DNA of 64,000 bases. It comes from Actinocrispum wychmicini. Its GTDB lineage: Bacteria > Actinomycetota > Actinomycetes > Mycobacteriales > Pseudonocardiaceae. The notes beneath the pieces are model-generated. The model was given only the letters and a program-made list of their open reading frames with translations. It ran no database searches and was not told where the DNA came from. The DNA is taken from positions 62,001 through 126,000 of the forward strand of contig NZ_SLWS01000004.1 in NCBI RefSeq assembly GCF_004345645.1. Reading direction: 5' to 3'. Below, in pieces: positions 54,771-63,887 of the stretch. How positions within the stretch are numbered: the first letter of the stretch is position 1; the number at the start of each line of letters is the position of its first letter. Both the position numbers and the translations under genes were made by a program.

Positions 54771-55151
54771 TTACCTAGTGACGCGTGCGAGTTGGTGGTG
54801 TGCGAGCGGCACGAACAGTGCGGCCAGCAGGAGTGACAGCAATCTGGTTGGTTCCCACCAAGTTTGCGAGAGGCCAGGAAAGCCGAGCGTTTCCTGGACG
54901 ACGTAGAGCACCCACGACAGGACAGCCACCCAGATCCCCAAACGCCAGCCGAACCGGCGGTTGCGTGCGATGTTCACCGCCGCGGCGAGGGATCCCATCA
55001 TCGCGACGACCAGGATAACCGCCGGATAGGCGGCGTACATGGTGAACGACGCGGTTTCGACGAGATAGTGCGGGAGATGCAACCCCAACAACCCGACAAC
55101 AATGATCAATCCGATGCCCACGCACCGTACCGGTTGTGCGGTGGTCAGCAT
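54771..55151 (-). CDS. Small membrane protein, four segments
   Basis: A 126-aa protein with hydrophobic stretches VGIGLIIVVGLLGLHLPHYL, MYAAYPAVILVVAMMGSLAAAV, LGIWVAVLSWVLYVV and LLSLLLAALFVPLA, short loops and a basic end. No known family; it resembles small unknown membrane proteins common in actinomycetes. It sits between exported-protein genes on the same strand. Confidence 0.65.
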   Translation of the reverse strand: MLTTAQPVRCVGIGLIIVVGLLGLHLPHYLVETASFTMYAAYPAVILVVAMMGSLAAAVNIARNRRFGWRLGIWVAVLSWVLYVVQETLGFPGLSQTWWEPTRLLSLLLAALFVPLAHHQLARVTR

Positions 55152-55172
55152 GAGCGGCCAGTTTCCTTGGTG

Positions 55173-55727
55173 TCACGTGATAACGGTGATGACAAGTAGC
55201 CACAGCTGTCGTGGCTGGCCGCCTCGCGGCAGGTCGTGGGAATCCTGTGGGCGTGCGGTGGCCCGGACGGTGGCCGTGCCAGGGGTTCTGGCAGTCACGG
55301 TGGTGTACGTGACGCCCTCCTGGTCGAACCCGAGCGGTCCGACAGTGGCCACGCGCGGGTCGGAGCTGGTGGGTTGCAGCCACCGGTCAGGGTCGATGGG
55401 CGGCATCGACAAGATGATCTCGCTGGTGACGTGGACGCAAAGTTGATCTGTCGGTCGCTTCGGTGTCCACGTCAGGGTGATCGTGCCGTTGGTGCACGGG
55501 CCGGGGTTCTGCGATGGTGCGGCGGTGGGGCTGATGGGCGGTCCGGGCGGCTGGGTTGAAGTGGCGGATGTCGGCGTTGCGGATGCCGTCGTGGATTCAG
55601 ACCCGGTCGCCGCCGATGCGCCGGGGTGTGGCTGCTCGGCGGCGACGGGCGCGTCTGGGGTGCGGATGGTGAGGATCAGCACGATGCCGCCGGCGAGCGC
55701 CACCGCGATCACTGCGGCGGTGATCAA
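55173..55727 (-). CDS. Membrane-anchored exported protein with C-terminal Ig-like domain
   Basis: A protein of about 184 aa with one N-terminal segment (AAVIAVALAGGIVLILTI), a Ser/Thr/Pro/Ala-rich spacer, then a domain bounded by two Cys with the motif WLQPTSSDPRV. The same pattern (WSVPTSSDESV) is in the lipoprotein at 61297-61776, so the two are paralogues. The start is a weak TTG (55727). Role unknown. Confidence 0.6.
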   Translation of the reverse strand: MITAAVIAVALAGGIVLILTIRTPDAPVAAEQPHPGASAATGSESTTASATPTSATSTQPPGPPISPTAAPSQNPGPCTNGTITLTWTPKRPTDQLCVHVTSEIILSMPPIDPDRWLQPTSSDPRVATVGPLGFDQEGVTYTTVTARTPGTATVRATARPQDSHDLPRGGQPRQLWLLVITVIT

Positions 55728-55790
55728 GATCAGGCGTCGGCCGGGACACGTCCCTTGGATAGTCCTGTGCGCTGGCTATTGCAATGCCGA

Positions 55791-55821
55791 GCCCCGGCGT
55801 TCTAGTCGTGAACGCCGGGGC
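55791..55821 (-). terminator. Hairpin terminator
   Basis: GCCCCGGCGTTC (55791-55802) pairs perfectly with 55810-55821 over a 7-base loop, 8 bases past the stop of the BNR gene at 55829. Confidence 0.8.
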
Positions 55822-55828
55822 CGTTCTG

Positions 55829-57268
55829 TCAGAACGCGGTGACCAAACTGGCCTTCTGGTTGCTCGCTGTGCCGAGCACGTCGGCTGACGCTCGGATGGC
55901 GCCTCCGGTCACCGGAAGCCCTCCGGTGGGCGCGTTCATGCCCAGGTTGAAGGTGCTGCCGGTGGGCGCGGTGCCGATCGGGATCACCGGGAAGGCGTTA
56001 CCGCCGGACCGAACCGAGGTGGAGATGTAGTCGCCGAACATCCGGCCCTGGGAGGTGTTGGGGATCCAGGACAACGACATCGGCCCGGCGACCTGGGTGG
56101 CGGCGCTCCAGCTGGTGCCGCCGTTGGTGGACGACACGAAGCCGACGGTCAGCTGGCAGGTGGCCGCGGTGCAGTTCGCGGTGGGGTAGAAGTAGTACGT
56201 CAGACCGATCCGGGCGGTGGCGCCGGAGGTGGACGGGTCGATGCCGATGCCAGGCACGAAGTGGTCGACCGTGCTGGTGGTGGCGTCGATCGGCACCCGA
56301 ACCGGCGCTGCCCAGGTGGTCTCGCTGGTGGACTTGCTCAGCACGATGTCGTTGCTGGGGCAGCCGGACCGGAACCGGCAGTCGGCCCAGACGACGTACG
56401 CGGTGCCGGCCGCATCGATCTCAGCGCTGGGCAGGGACTCCTCGCGCAGGCCACCGGCCGCGTCGTGATGGCTGACGGCCGACACGAGCACGGTGGAACG
56501 CCAACTGTTGCCGCCATCGATCGAACGGAACGACCGGATCTGGCCGTTGCCGGACAAGTACGGCACCAGAACCGTCCCGTTAGGACGCACAACCGGCTGG
56601 CCGCCCAGACCGCTGGCATTGTCGCCGGTAGCGCGGGCCGGACCCCAGGTCGCGCCGCCGTTGCTGGATGTCGTCATGCGCAGGGCGTTCCCGTTGCTGG
56701 TGACGTCGTACTCGGTGTAGCAGTTGCCGAAGAACTGGCTGGTCGTCGTGTTGTCGCAGACGATCCAGTTCTTGTCGTTGGACCCTGTGGCGGTGGTGAC
56801 GGGGTTGCTCCAGGTCAGTCCGCCGTCGGTGGACCGGCTGGTGAACACCGGGGTGTTCGGGCAGGTGACGCCCAGGGTGGAGATCAGCCAGACGTTGTGT
56901 TTGGCGTCGAAGGCCACCGAGGCGTCACTGAGCGACCCGCAGGGGCCGCCGGAGTTTCCTGTGGTGCCAGGAAGAAAGCCCTGGGTCCAGGTCGCGCCGC
57001 CGTTGGTGGACGTGGCGAATCCGACATTGGAGGCACCGCCGCCGGACACCCGGCCGACCTGGAACGCCGAGACGATCGTGGTGCCGAAGGAGAATGTGTC
57101 CGGTTCGACCTCGGTACGGTGCTGCGCTTGGGCGTCGGTGAACGGGTCGGAACTGACTTGTGTGACCGCGACATTCGCGGCAGCCGGTCCGGCGGCGAGG
57201 AACATCCCGGCGACGACGGCGGGTGGAAGTAGTGCTGCGGTGATCAGAGTGCGTGCAGTCACAGACAT
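55829..57268 (-). CDS. Secreted BNR-repeat (sialidase-like) protein
   Basis: The 479-aa protein from ATG 57268 has a signal peptide (ITAALLPPAVVAGMFLAAGPAAA) and Asp-box repeats STNGGATW, STDGGLTW, SSNGGATW, SIDGGNSW and STNGGTSW spaced as in a six-bladed propeller. It includes a VWADCR segment but not a complete sialidase Arg triad, so enzyme activity is doubtful. It ends in a mixed tail without a cell-wall anchor. Confidence 0.75.
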   Translation of the reverse strand: MSVTARTLITAALLPPAVVAGMFLAAGPAAANVAVTQVSSDPFTDAQAQHRTEVEPDTFSFGTTIVSAFQVGRVSGGGASNVGFATSTNGGATWTQGFLPGTTGNSGGPCGSLSDASVAFDAKHNVWLISTLGVTCPNTPVFTSRSTDGGLTWSNPVTTATGSNDKNWIVCDNTTTSQFFGNCYTEYDVTSNGNALRMTTSSNGGATWGPARATGDNASGLGGQPVVRPNGTVLVPYLSGNGQIRSFRSIDGGNSWRSTVLVSAVSHHDAAGGLREESLPSAEIDAAGTAYVVWADCRFRSGCPSNDIVLSKSTSETTWAAPVRVPIDATTSTVDHFVPGIGIDPSTSGATARIGLTYYFYPTANCTAATCQLTVGFVSSTNGGTSWSAATQVAGPMSLSWIPNTSQGRMFGDYISTSVRSGGNAFPVIPIGTAPTGSTFNLGMNAPTGGLPVTGGAIRASADVLGTASNQKASLVTAF

Positions 57269-57510
57269 GGCACTGTCAGCTTTCGTCAGTGAGCGACAAG
57301 GCAGGGAACTCGGGCCCTCATCCAGCCACACACACCGAGACGAGGTAAATCCGCCGGACGGCTCACCTCGAAAGTAGCGGGGTGGACAGAATCGTCTCAA
57401 AGTGGCGAAATGGTGCATAACAAGGACAGGATCGAGGGAATGGTCCTGTGATCTCATATTCGACCCCGACACGAGGATGCCGGGCAGCGCCCGGCAACCT
57501 CGTCTCTCAG

Positions 57511-59397
57511 CTATCGCAGGGAAATCGCTTTGGTGTAGATGTCTTGGTCGTTGGCGACAGACGCGTTCGGGGCGCCGCCTTCGCATACCGCCGGCGCAGT
57601 GGTGGGTGTTCCGGTGCCGGGGCACAGGAACAGGTCCACCGGCCGGGTGTCCGACCAGACTGGGAAGGCGGCCCGGTCGGTGACCGCGATACCCGCGTAG
57701 TCACCGTAGAACAGACCACTGAATCCAGTCGGCGGTGGCATGCTCGTCGACGTCACCCGGGTGTGCCGGAACGCGGTGAGGTTGCTGGACGTGGACACGG
57801 TGATGTCAGAGAATCCGATGTTCTCGTCCGCGCCGTATTGACGGTCGTAGTAGCTCACCGCGAACGTGCCGTCCGGAGCGAACGCCGCGCCTTGCCAGAA
57901 CTGGTCCGTGCGGGCCTGTCCGGGCGCCGTGGTGACGACGGGCAGTTGGCGTGGGTCGGTGCCGGGGAAGCTGGCGCCGGAGTTGGTGGACACCGACAGT
58001 ACGATGTCGTTGTTGCAGGTGCCGTTCTTCACGCCGGTGTAGAGATTGCCGCCGGAGTTGGGGTCCAGGCCAGCGGGTGTGCAGCCGGTGGTCTCGTTGG
58101 AGTCGCGGTTGATGTACGACCCGTAGGTGACCACCACCCGGTTCGGTCGGTTCGGGTCGACCGCGCCGATCGGGTACTGGCTGGCCCGGAAGATCGAGTT
58201 CGCCGACGGTCCCTTCTCCGGCACGCACGCTCGGCCCGGGTCCTGGCCGTTCTGGTAGGTCGCGCAGTCGGGCAGCTCGTAGAAGAAACCGACCCGCACC
58301 GGGGCGGAGAACGTCTGGCCGCCGTCGGTCGAGCGAGTCAGCAACACCTGGCTGCGGTTCTCTGTGCCGGTTACAGCACTGTTGAAGTTGTTGAACACCA
58401 CGTACAGCGTGCCGTCCGGGCCGGTGAACGGCTGGGAGTCCTGGTTCTGGTTACAGGTGCCGGCCGGTGTCGGCAACCCCAAGGTGTTGTCACACAAGAG
58501 ACTGGTCGTACTCACCAACACTGGCGCGGTGAACGTCTCACCATAGTCGGCTGAGTGTGCCGAGTAGATGTATCCGGTGCCGTCCGCGGCGAACGTGGTC
58601 CAGGTCAGGTACACCCGGTCGGCGAACCGGCTGCCGTGATGGTTGTCCACGGTCAGCAACTGCTTGTCCAGCAGGAAATCACCGGCGCCAGCGGTGTCGT
58701 TGTGCACCGCCGCGGGGCGTCCGGGGAAGTTGAAGGACGCGCCGTTGCTGCCGGTGGAACGGTAGACGTAGAACGCGCTGGACTGGTCCGGGTTGGGTGA
58801 GGTGCCCGCGCCGCGGAGGAACATCTGGCACGACAGGTACACGTTTCCCTTGGTATCCCAGGCGGTCGACGTGTCGCCGCCCGCCTGCCAGTACTCGCGG
58901 GCCGCGCCGAACGCGTCACCGCGGGTGAACCCGTTGGGCGTCGTCGAATCCGCCCAGGACCGGCCGCCGTCCAGTGAATAGGACACACCGCACGTGCCGT
59001 CGCCCCGGCGGTAGTCGTTGTAGCTGGCCACCAGGTGCGCTGGGTTGTTGGGGTCGACCGACACCCAGGTCTCGTTCTGTGCCTGGCCACGGCCCTGCAG
59101 GTCAGGATCACTGATGTTCAGACAGTTCTGGTTGACCTTCACGTTGTCGCCGAACTGGTTCGCGCAGGCCGCGCTGGTCGCCGCCCGGCGCTGTGTGACA
59201 GCCACCGGGGCACGGGCCTGGCGGGCGGCGTCATCGCCGTTGAGATTGGCCGCCAGCAGTCCGGACACGTGCCGCTGCTGGATCTTGTTCAGGTGGCTGT
59301 ACCCGAACGGGGTCGCCGTCGCATGGGGTGCGGCCGCTACAGCGACCGCGACCGTGGTGACTGCCAGGATGATCGGGATTCGTCTTAATCGTTTCAT
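57511..59397 (-). CDS. Secreted BNR-repeat protein
   Basis: The 628-aa protein from ATG 59397 has a signal peptide (RIPIILAVTTVAVAVAAAPHATA), a short propeptide-like region and then BNR-like units (SLDGGRSW, STDGGQTF, STNSGASF) with long insertions and many Asn/Asp-rich turns. The end, VWSDTRPVDLFLCPGTGTP, resembles the end of the neighbouring propeller proteins. Predicted to be an exported beta-propeller; ligand unknown. Confidence 0.72.
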   Translation of the reverse strand: MKRLRRIPIILAVTTVAVAVAAAPHATATPFGYSHLNKIQQRHVSGLLAANLNGDDAARQARAPVAVTQRRAATSAACANQFGDNVKVNQNCLNISDPDLQGRGQAQNETWVSVDPNNPAHLVASYNDYRRGDGTCGVSYSLDGGRSWADSTTPNGFTRGDAFGAAREYWQAGGDTSTAWDTKGNVYLSCQMFLRGAGTSPNPDQSSAFYVYRSTGSNGASFNFPGRPAAVHNDTAGAGDFLLDKQLLTVDNHHGSRFADRVYLTWTTFAADGTGYIYSAHSADYGETFTAPVLVSTTSLLCDNTLGLPTPAGTCNQNQDSQPFTGPDGTLYVVFNNFNSAVTGTENRSQVLLTRSTDGGQTFSAPVRVGFFYELPDCATYQNGQDPGRACVPEKGPSANSIFRASQYPIGAVDPNRPNRVVVTYGSYINRDSNETTGCTPAGLDPNSGGNLYTGVKNGTCNNDIVLSVSTNSGASFPGTDPRQLPVVTTAPGQARTDQFWQGAAFAPDGTFAVSYYDRQYGADENIGFSDITVSTSSNLTAFRHTRVTSTSMPPPTGFSGLFYGDYAGIAVTDRAAFPVWSDTRPVDLFLCPGTGTPTTAPAVCEGGAPNASVANDQDIYTKAISLR

Positions 59398-59506
59398 GGC
59401 CGATCCGATCCTATGTGGACGAAATCCACCGACGCTAAGCCGCACCGGAATGACCGGCAATAGGCCATTGGAGTGGGCCTGGTACCTAGGTGTGTTTCTC
59501 CTGTGG

Positions 59507-61180
59507 TCAGAATCGACAGCTGGGGAATTTGAACGAGCCGATTCTGGTCTGGCAGCCGTTGGGTGACGATGTGGCGAAGTATTCGTTGGTGTACCAGAAG
59601 GTGCAGTCGTCGGATGGGTCCACGTGCAGCGAGGTGTAGTCGCCCCAGCGGGAACTGACCAGTTGTGAACCGGTGCCGTTGATCAGGGTCTGCTCGCCCC
59701 TGGCGAGCACTCCGGCGGGGTCGCCGGCGAGCCGGCCGGTGTAGCGGATGCCGGGAAACACGTCGGTCCCGTTGGACACGCTGTAGCCGAGGGCGATGTT
59801 GCCGTTCTTGTCCTGTGCGACGCTGCCCATCCAGCGTTGCACGCCGTCGCCTGGTGCGAAGGTGCCTTGCTGGAACAGGCTCGGCGTCGCCGCGCCACGA
59901 GGACGGCGCAGTTCGTACCAGCGCACGCCTGCTTCACCAGGGCGTGCCTCCACGGACTGGTTGGTGACCAGTGACTCGTAGCCGCCGAAGTTGCGGTAGG
60001 CCAGTCGCCAGGTCGGCCGTTGCCGGTAGGACAGGATGTCCAGCTTGTTGGTCGTGCCGGGCTGGGCGATGCAGTCCCGCGTGTTGGGCGCGGGGTCGCA
60101 GGGGAAGATCGAGTCGAACGACGCGACCGGGAGTTGCGCGGCCAAGCCGAACGTGGCGCGCGGTGAAGGTCGCCAGTCCACGTTGAACTCGAAGACGTTC
60201 AGCGCGTCGGACGGCGCTCCGTAGGGACCGTTGTCGTCTTGGCTGCCGACGAACCAGTTCGGTGTGGCGCGGCCAGGTGGGCGGTTGCCGTCCCAGTCGG
60301 TTGGCAGGAGCCCGTCGCCGGTGAGCCACGGGGTGTCGCCCGGAGGGAGCACGAAGCTGATCGCGCGGGCGGTCGGGTCGCCGGCCAGCATCCGGTGTTT
60401 CTCCAGGGCGTACGCGCCAATGCCGACGAAGCTGGTGCCCTGGGCGAACTCGCGGGTGGACAGGAAGTAGCTGTCCGGGTAGACGCCGTACTTGGGGTAG
60501 TCCGGGAAGTTCGGGCCGGTGGAGAAGGCGTACCGGAAGTAGGTGCCGGTCGGGTCCGGGCCGGTCGAGACGGCCACGCAGTTCCAGTACTGCGGGCCGG
60601 TGACGGTGAACTGGGTGATCAGCCATCGGTCGGCGTGCTGGTCGTACAGCACGATCGCGTCGCCGTTGAACCCGGTGCAGTCGTTGATCGGGAAGCCGGC
60701 GAACAGCGTGCCGATCTGCGCAGGACCGGCGAGCCGCAGACCGGTCTTGCTGTAGACCGCGTACTGAACGTTGACGACCTGGACGTAGTGGTTGGGGCCG
60801 ACGTCGCCGTCCGGGTCGGGCGGCGAGATCAGGGTCGGGTTCGCCGAGTTCGCGATACCCTCGAAATTGATGCGGGGCGGGGAGATCTGTTCGAGTGGGT
60901 CCTGTGCCCTTCGGGCGTTGTCCTGCAGGGCACCGTCCGCGCTGTGCCCCTTGTCGGCGACGACAGGTCCCCGCTCGGAGATAGCGGCGGTGGTTGTCGG
61001 GATCGTCGTCTTGGCGAGGTCGCGCAACGGTGGCGAGACATCGAACGCCGCCGCTGCGGTCAGGCGAAACGACTGAGAGACAACAGGTTCGGCTTGTGTC
61101 GTGGCGGTCGGTGCGACCGCGACCATGCTCGTCACGAGTGCTATCACGTAGCCGCATCTTCGGCTCATACTTCGTCGCAC
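59507..61180 (-). CDS. Secreted beta-propeller-like protein
   Basis: A protein of about 557 aa. GTG 61180 is chosen because AGGAGG lies nine bases upstream; ATG 61168 is the next option. Signal peptide GYVIALVTSMVAVAPTATTQA. The body has a conserved run (FEGIANSANP, PPDPDGDVGPNHYVQVVN, then DRWLITQFTV, YPKYGVYPDSYFLS) and ends in SRWGDYTSLHVDPSDDCTFWYTNEYF, matching the end of the protein at 61850-63421. This pattern is known from exported actinobacterial proteins of unknown function. Confidence 0.7.
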   Translation of the reverse strand: MRRSMSRRCGYVIALVTSMVAVAPTATTQAEPVVSQSFRLTAAAAFDVSPPLRDLAKTTIPTTTAAISERGPVVADKGHSADGALQDNARRAQDPLEQISPPRINFEGIANSANPTLISPPDPDGDVGPNHYVQVVNVQYAVYSKTGLRLAGPAQIGTLFAGFPINDCTGFNGDAIVLYDQHADRWLITQFTVTGPQYWNCVAVSTGPDPTGTYFRYAFSTGPNFPDYPKYGVYPDSYFLSTREFAQGTSFVGIGAYALEKHRMLAGDPTARAISFVLPPGDTPWLTGDGLLPTDWDGNRPPGRATPNWFVGSQDDNGPYGAPSDALNVFEFNVDWRPSPRATFGLAAQLPVASFDSIFPCDPAPNTRDCIAQPGTTNKLDILSYRQRPTWRLAYRNFGGYESLVTNQSVEARPGEAGVRWYELRRPRGAATPSLFQQGTFAPGDGVQRWMGSVAQDKNGNIALGYSVSNGTDVFPGIRYTGRLAGDPAGVLARGEQTLINGTGSQLVSSRWGDYTSLHVDPSDDCTFWYTNEYFATSSPNGCQTRIGSFKFPSCRF

Positions 61181-61296
61181 AGTAAGGAACCTCCTGTTCG
61201 TGTCAGCGTCCAAAAGCCTCGCATACAGTGAGAGGGCGGGTAAGTCCACCAGGTGGCCTACGTCGAAGGTATATGTCCACTTCGGATGGTTGGGGT

Positions 61297-61776
61297 TCAG
61301 ACAACGGTGACGGTCAGCCGCCATTGTGGCTGGGGTGGTCCGTGCGGGTCACCGGCGAACGGACTGGTAGTCATGGTGACGACAGCGGTGCCAGCGTGTA
61401 CGGCGGTGCAGGTCGCCTCGGCTGCGCCGCTGGCGAGCTGACGGGCGGTGCAGCGCAGCACGGATTCGTCGGAGCTGGTCGGCACGCTCCAGGGTTGGCT
61501 GGGTGACGGCTGCGTGGCGATGTGCAGGCCGGCGCCGATGGTCAGGCACACCGGGGCGGGTTGCTCGGACGGCAGGGCGGTCACGGTGTGCGGGCCGCAG
61601 CCGGTGTCAGAGGTTGCCGACGGCGCGGGCGAATTGGTGAGCATTGTGCCGGTGCCGGTGCCGGTGCCGGTGCCGTGTCCTGTGGGTGGCGGTGGCTGGT
61701 CCGAGGGCGGGCTGCCTCCGCAACCGGCCGCGACGAGCAGCAGCACGGTCATCCACAGCGTCGACACCGGACGCAT
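61297..61776 (-). CDS. Putative lipoprotein, paralogue of the 55173 protein
   Basis: The 159-aa protein starts at ATG 61776 (GGAGG six bases upstream). The N-terminus has a lipobox LLVAAGC, so it should be anchored to the outer face of the membrane. A (Gly-Thr)5 stretch encoded by a six-base tandem repeat (about 61645-61675) follows, then a Cys-bounded Ig-like domain with WSVPTSSDESV shared with the protein at 55173-55727. Role unknown, perhaps a partner of the neighbouring propellers. Confidence 0.7.
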   Translation of the reverse strand: MRPVSTLWMTVLLLVAAGCGGSPPSDQPPPPTGHGTGTGTGTGTMLTNSPAPSATSDTGCGPHTVTALPSEQPAPVCLTIGAGLHIATQPSPSQPWSVPTSSDESVLRCTARQLASGAAEATCTAVHAGTAVVTMTTSPFAGDPHGPPQPQWRLTVTVV

Positions 61777-61807
61777 CCTGGGCCTCCAACGCGGGTTGGT
61801 TGAATCC

Positions 61808-61838
61808 GACGGGACGCCCCACGTGGAGGCGTCCCGTC
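61808..61838 (-). terminator. Hairpin terminator
   Basis: GACGGGACGCC (61808-61818) pairs perfectly with 61828-61838, loop 9 bases, 12 bases past the stop of the gene at 61850. Confidence 0.8.
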
Positions 61839-61849
61839 AGGCTGACCGG

Positions 61850-63421
61850 TCAGCAGAAGCTGAGCCGCCCCAGCCGGGTGTTCCAGTCTTCACCAGCCGC
61901 GAAGAACTGCTGCGCGACGACGGCGGTGCAGGTGTTCTCCACCGACACCGAGGAGTAGTCACCGAACCGGGTGTTGGTGGACGTGGAGGCGCCGTTCACC
62001 AGGACCGCGCCGGTGCCGATCAGGTTGGGCACACCGCCTCCGGGCAGCACCCCGTCGACGGTGACTGAGGTGGCGACGCCTGCGGCAGGGTCGGTGTAGG
62101 CCCAGTTGAGCCAGATGTTGTTGCCGTTACCGCCGGCGTCGGAGACTCCGATGGACGGGTTGAAGTCGTCGCTGGTGCCGCTGCGGTAGGCGATGGCGAC
62201 GAAGGGGACGTTGTCGCTCAGCCGGATCGCGCCGTAGCGGATGCCGGGGAAACCGGCGATGGCGATGCCGTGGGTGAACCAGATGAAGTTGCCGACCTGG
62301 TAGGGCGACCATACGATGCGCCCGTCGAGCGGGTCCAACTGGGTGGCGGTGCCGGGCTGGTTGACCTGCCGTGGCGGGCCGTTGAACGCGGAGTTCACCG
62401 TGGACTGCAGGGTCAGGGTGGTGCCCGGTCCGGCGCTGTTGGTCATCCGGTAGAGGTTGTATCCGGTGCCGTTCACCGAGGACAGGAAGTAGCTGTTGGC
62501 GGTGGGCGGGATCGGGTTGCCGCCGACGGTCACCGGCTGGGTGGTGAAGCTGACCGCGAACGCGGGAAAGCTGAACCCGGCGCCGGAGTAGGCCGCCGAC
62601 TTCGGGATCGAGAACGCCGCCGAGTTGATGTAGCCGGGGTTGAAGTTGTTGCTGGACAACAGCAGTGCGTCCCTGTCCTGCCCCAGTTGCGGGTAGTCCA
62701 GCAGGGTGCCGGCGGGGTACAGGCTGCCGTTGAAGGTCACCCGGAAGACCCACCAGCCGCCGCACGCGTTGCCGCTCTGGCTGGTCGCGACATACAACGC
62801 TGCCGCCCCTGTCGCGGATGGTGGTGTCAGCGACACCACCATGCTGAACCGGTCGTTGAGGTTGTCGTACTGCACTCGCGGATCGAACACATCCTCAGTG
62901 GCCCCAAGGAATCCGGCCAAGGTCGCGGTGCACTGTTGGCCGCCGGACTTGTCGTAGACGGTGAAGCGCCGGTTGACCGTCTCCACGATCTGCGTCGCGC
63001 CCGACGCGGCGTTGATGTCCGACGGTTGCGCGCCACCGCCACCGGCCTGATCGATGCCGTTGAAATTCGCGTTGATCGTGCCAGGAGCCGTCAACGGTCG
63101 CACGCCACGGCCGGTGTTCGGGCCCCCAGTCACACGGGCGGTTGATGCGGCAACAGGTTTGGTGCCACGGGGCGCCGCTGCGGGCAGGCTTGCGCCCGCG
63201 GGCCGCCCGTCCTGTCCGAGCGGGACATGCTCCGGACCGGCTGTTGTGGCGGCAAGCTCGGCCACGTCCTTGACCTGTACCGCGCGTGCCGTCGCGGCGC
63301 CTGTGCCACCGGCGGGAATCCGCGCAGCGTCCGTATGTGCCGACGCCAGACTGACGGGGGCGACTAACAGACTTGGCACCACAGTGGCCGCAAATACTGC
63401 GGGCCAACGTTTGAGAATCAC
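61850..63421 (-). CDS. Secreted beta-propeller-like protein
   Basis: The 523-aa protein starts at GTG 63421 with GGGAGGA three bases upstream. Signal peptide WPAVFAATVVPSLLVAPVSLASA, then an Ala/Gly-rich spacer and a domain with FNGIDQAGGGGAQPSDINAA, VYDKSGGQ, DPRVQYDNLNDRFSMVVSL and LDYPQLGQDRDALLLSSNNF. It ends in TRFGDYSSVSVENTCTAVVAQQFF. The plan matches 59507-61180 (date-line, ground-track and final GDYxS motifs), so the two are paralogues. No catalytic residues recognised. Confidence 0.7.
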   Translation of the reverse strand: MILKRWPAVFAATVVPSLLVAPVSLASAHTDAARIPAGGTGAATARAVQVKDVAELAATTAGPEHVPLGQDGRPAGASLPAAAPRGTKPVAASTARVTGGPNTGRGVRPLTAPGTINANFNGIDQAGGGGAQPSDINAASGATQIVETVNRRFTVYDKSGGQQCTATLAGFLGATEDVFDPRVQYDNLNDRFSMVVSLTPPSATGAAALYVATSQSGNACGGWWVFRVTFNGSLYPAGTLLDYPQLGQDRDALLLSSNNFNPGYINSAAFSIPKSAAYSGAGFSFPAFAVSFTTQPVTVGGNPIPPTANSYFLSSVNGTGYNLYRMTNSAGPGTTLTLQSTVNSAFNGPPRQVNQPGTATQLDPLDGRIVWSPYQVGNFIWFTHGIAIAGFPGIRYGAIRLSDNVPFVAIAYRSGTSDDFNPSIGVSDAGGNGNNIWLNWAYTDPAAGVATSVTVDGVLPGGGVPNLIGTGAVLVNGASTSTNTRFGDYSSVSVENTCTAVVAQQFFAAGEDWNTRLGRLSFC

Positions 63422-63887
63422 TTGTCCTCCCCTAGAAGCAGCTATGAGTCGCGATCTTCCGAATCGGCAGCGATTCACCTCTGGCGACGCGAAACCCCAG
63501 TCGCAACAGCAGACAATCTGCTCACCCGCGCTCGTCGCTGTCAATGCGGAGCCAAATGGCCCTATTCTCGTGGTATTCGCGAAACGATGTCTCGGGCAGG
63601 AGTGCTTACCCGGCTACAGTAGTTCGGCCACGGAGTCGATCCCGTTGGTACGTCATAAGGGGCACACCTCGGTGAACGAGAAGGTGTCGCGGGCAGCCCT
63701 CTCCGGCACTGCCTGGAATGCCGGAAAAGAGTGGCTGTGCCGGAAAGGCGGGTTCACTACTTCCGGTGTGGGCTGAACGGTCCAGCCTCCGTGCTGGGCT
63801 TGGTTTCCGTCGATCGTCCGGTGACATTGGACCTTGTCGCGGGTTAGCGTGCCTTCCTGATCAGGGGATTCGCGGGCGAGGTGCGAT
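63422..63887. other. Divergent intergenic region
   Basis: 466 bases lie between the divergent starts of two exported-protein genes. No gene is supported. Promoters for both should be here but no clear -10/-35 pair was identified. Confidence 0.4.

Noticed and set aside
61645..61675. Six-base GGTGCC repeats as a CRISPR-like or phase-variable array
   Set aside because: Five short in-frame units coding Gly-Thr in a lipoprotein spacer; no spacers, and loss of a unit would keep the frame.
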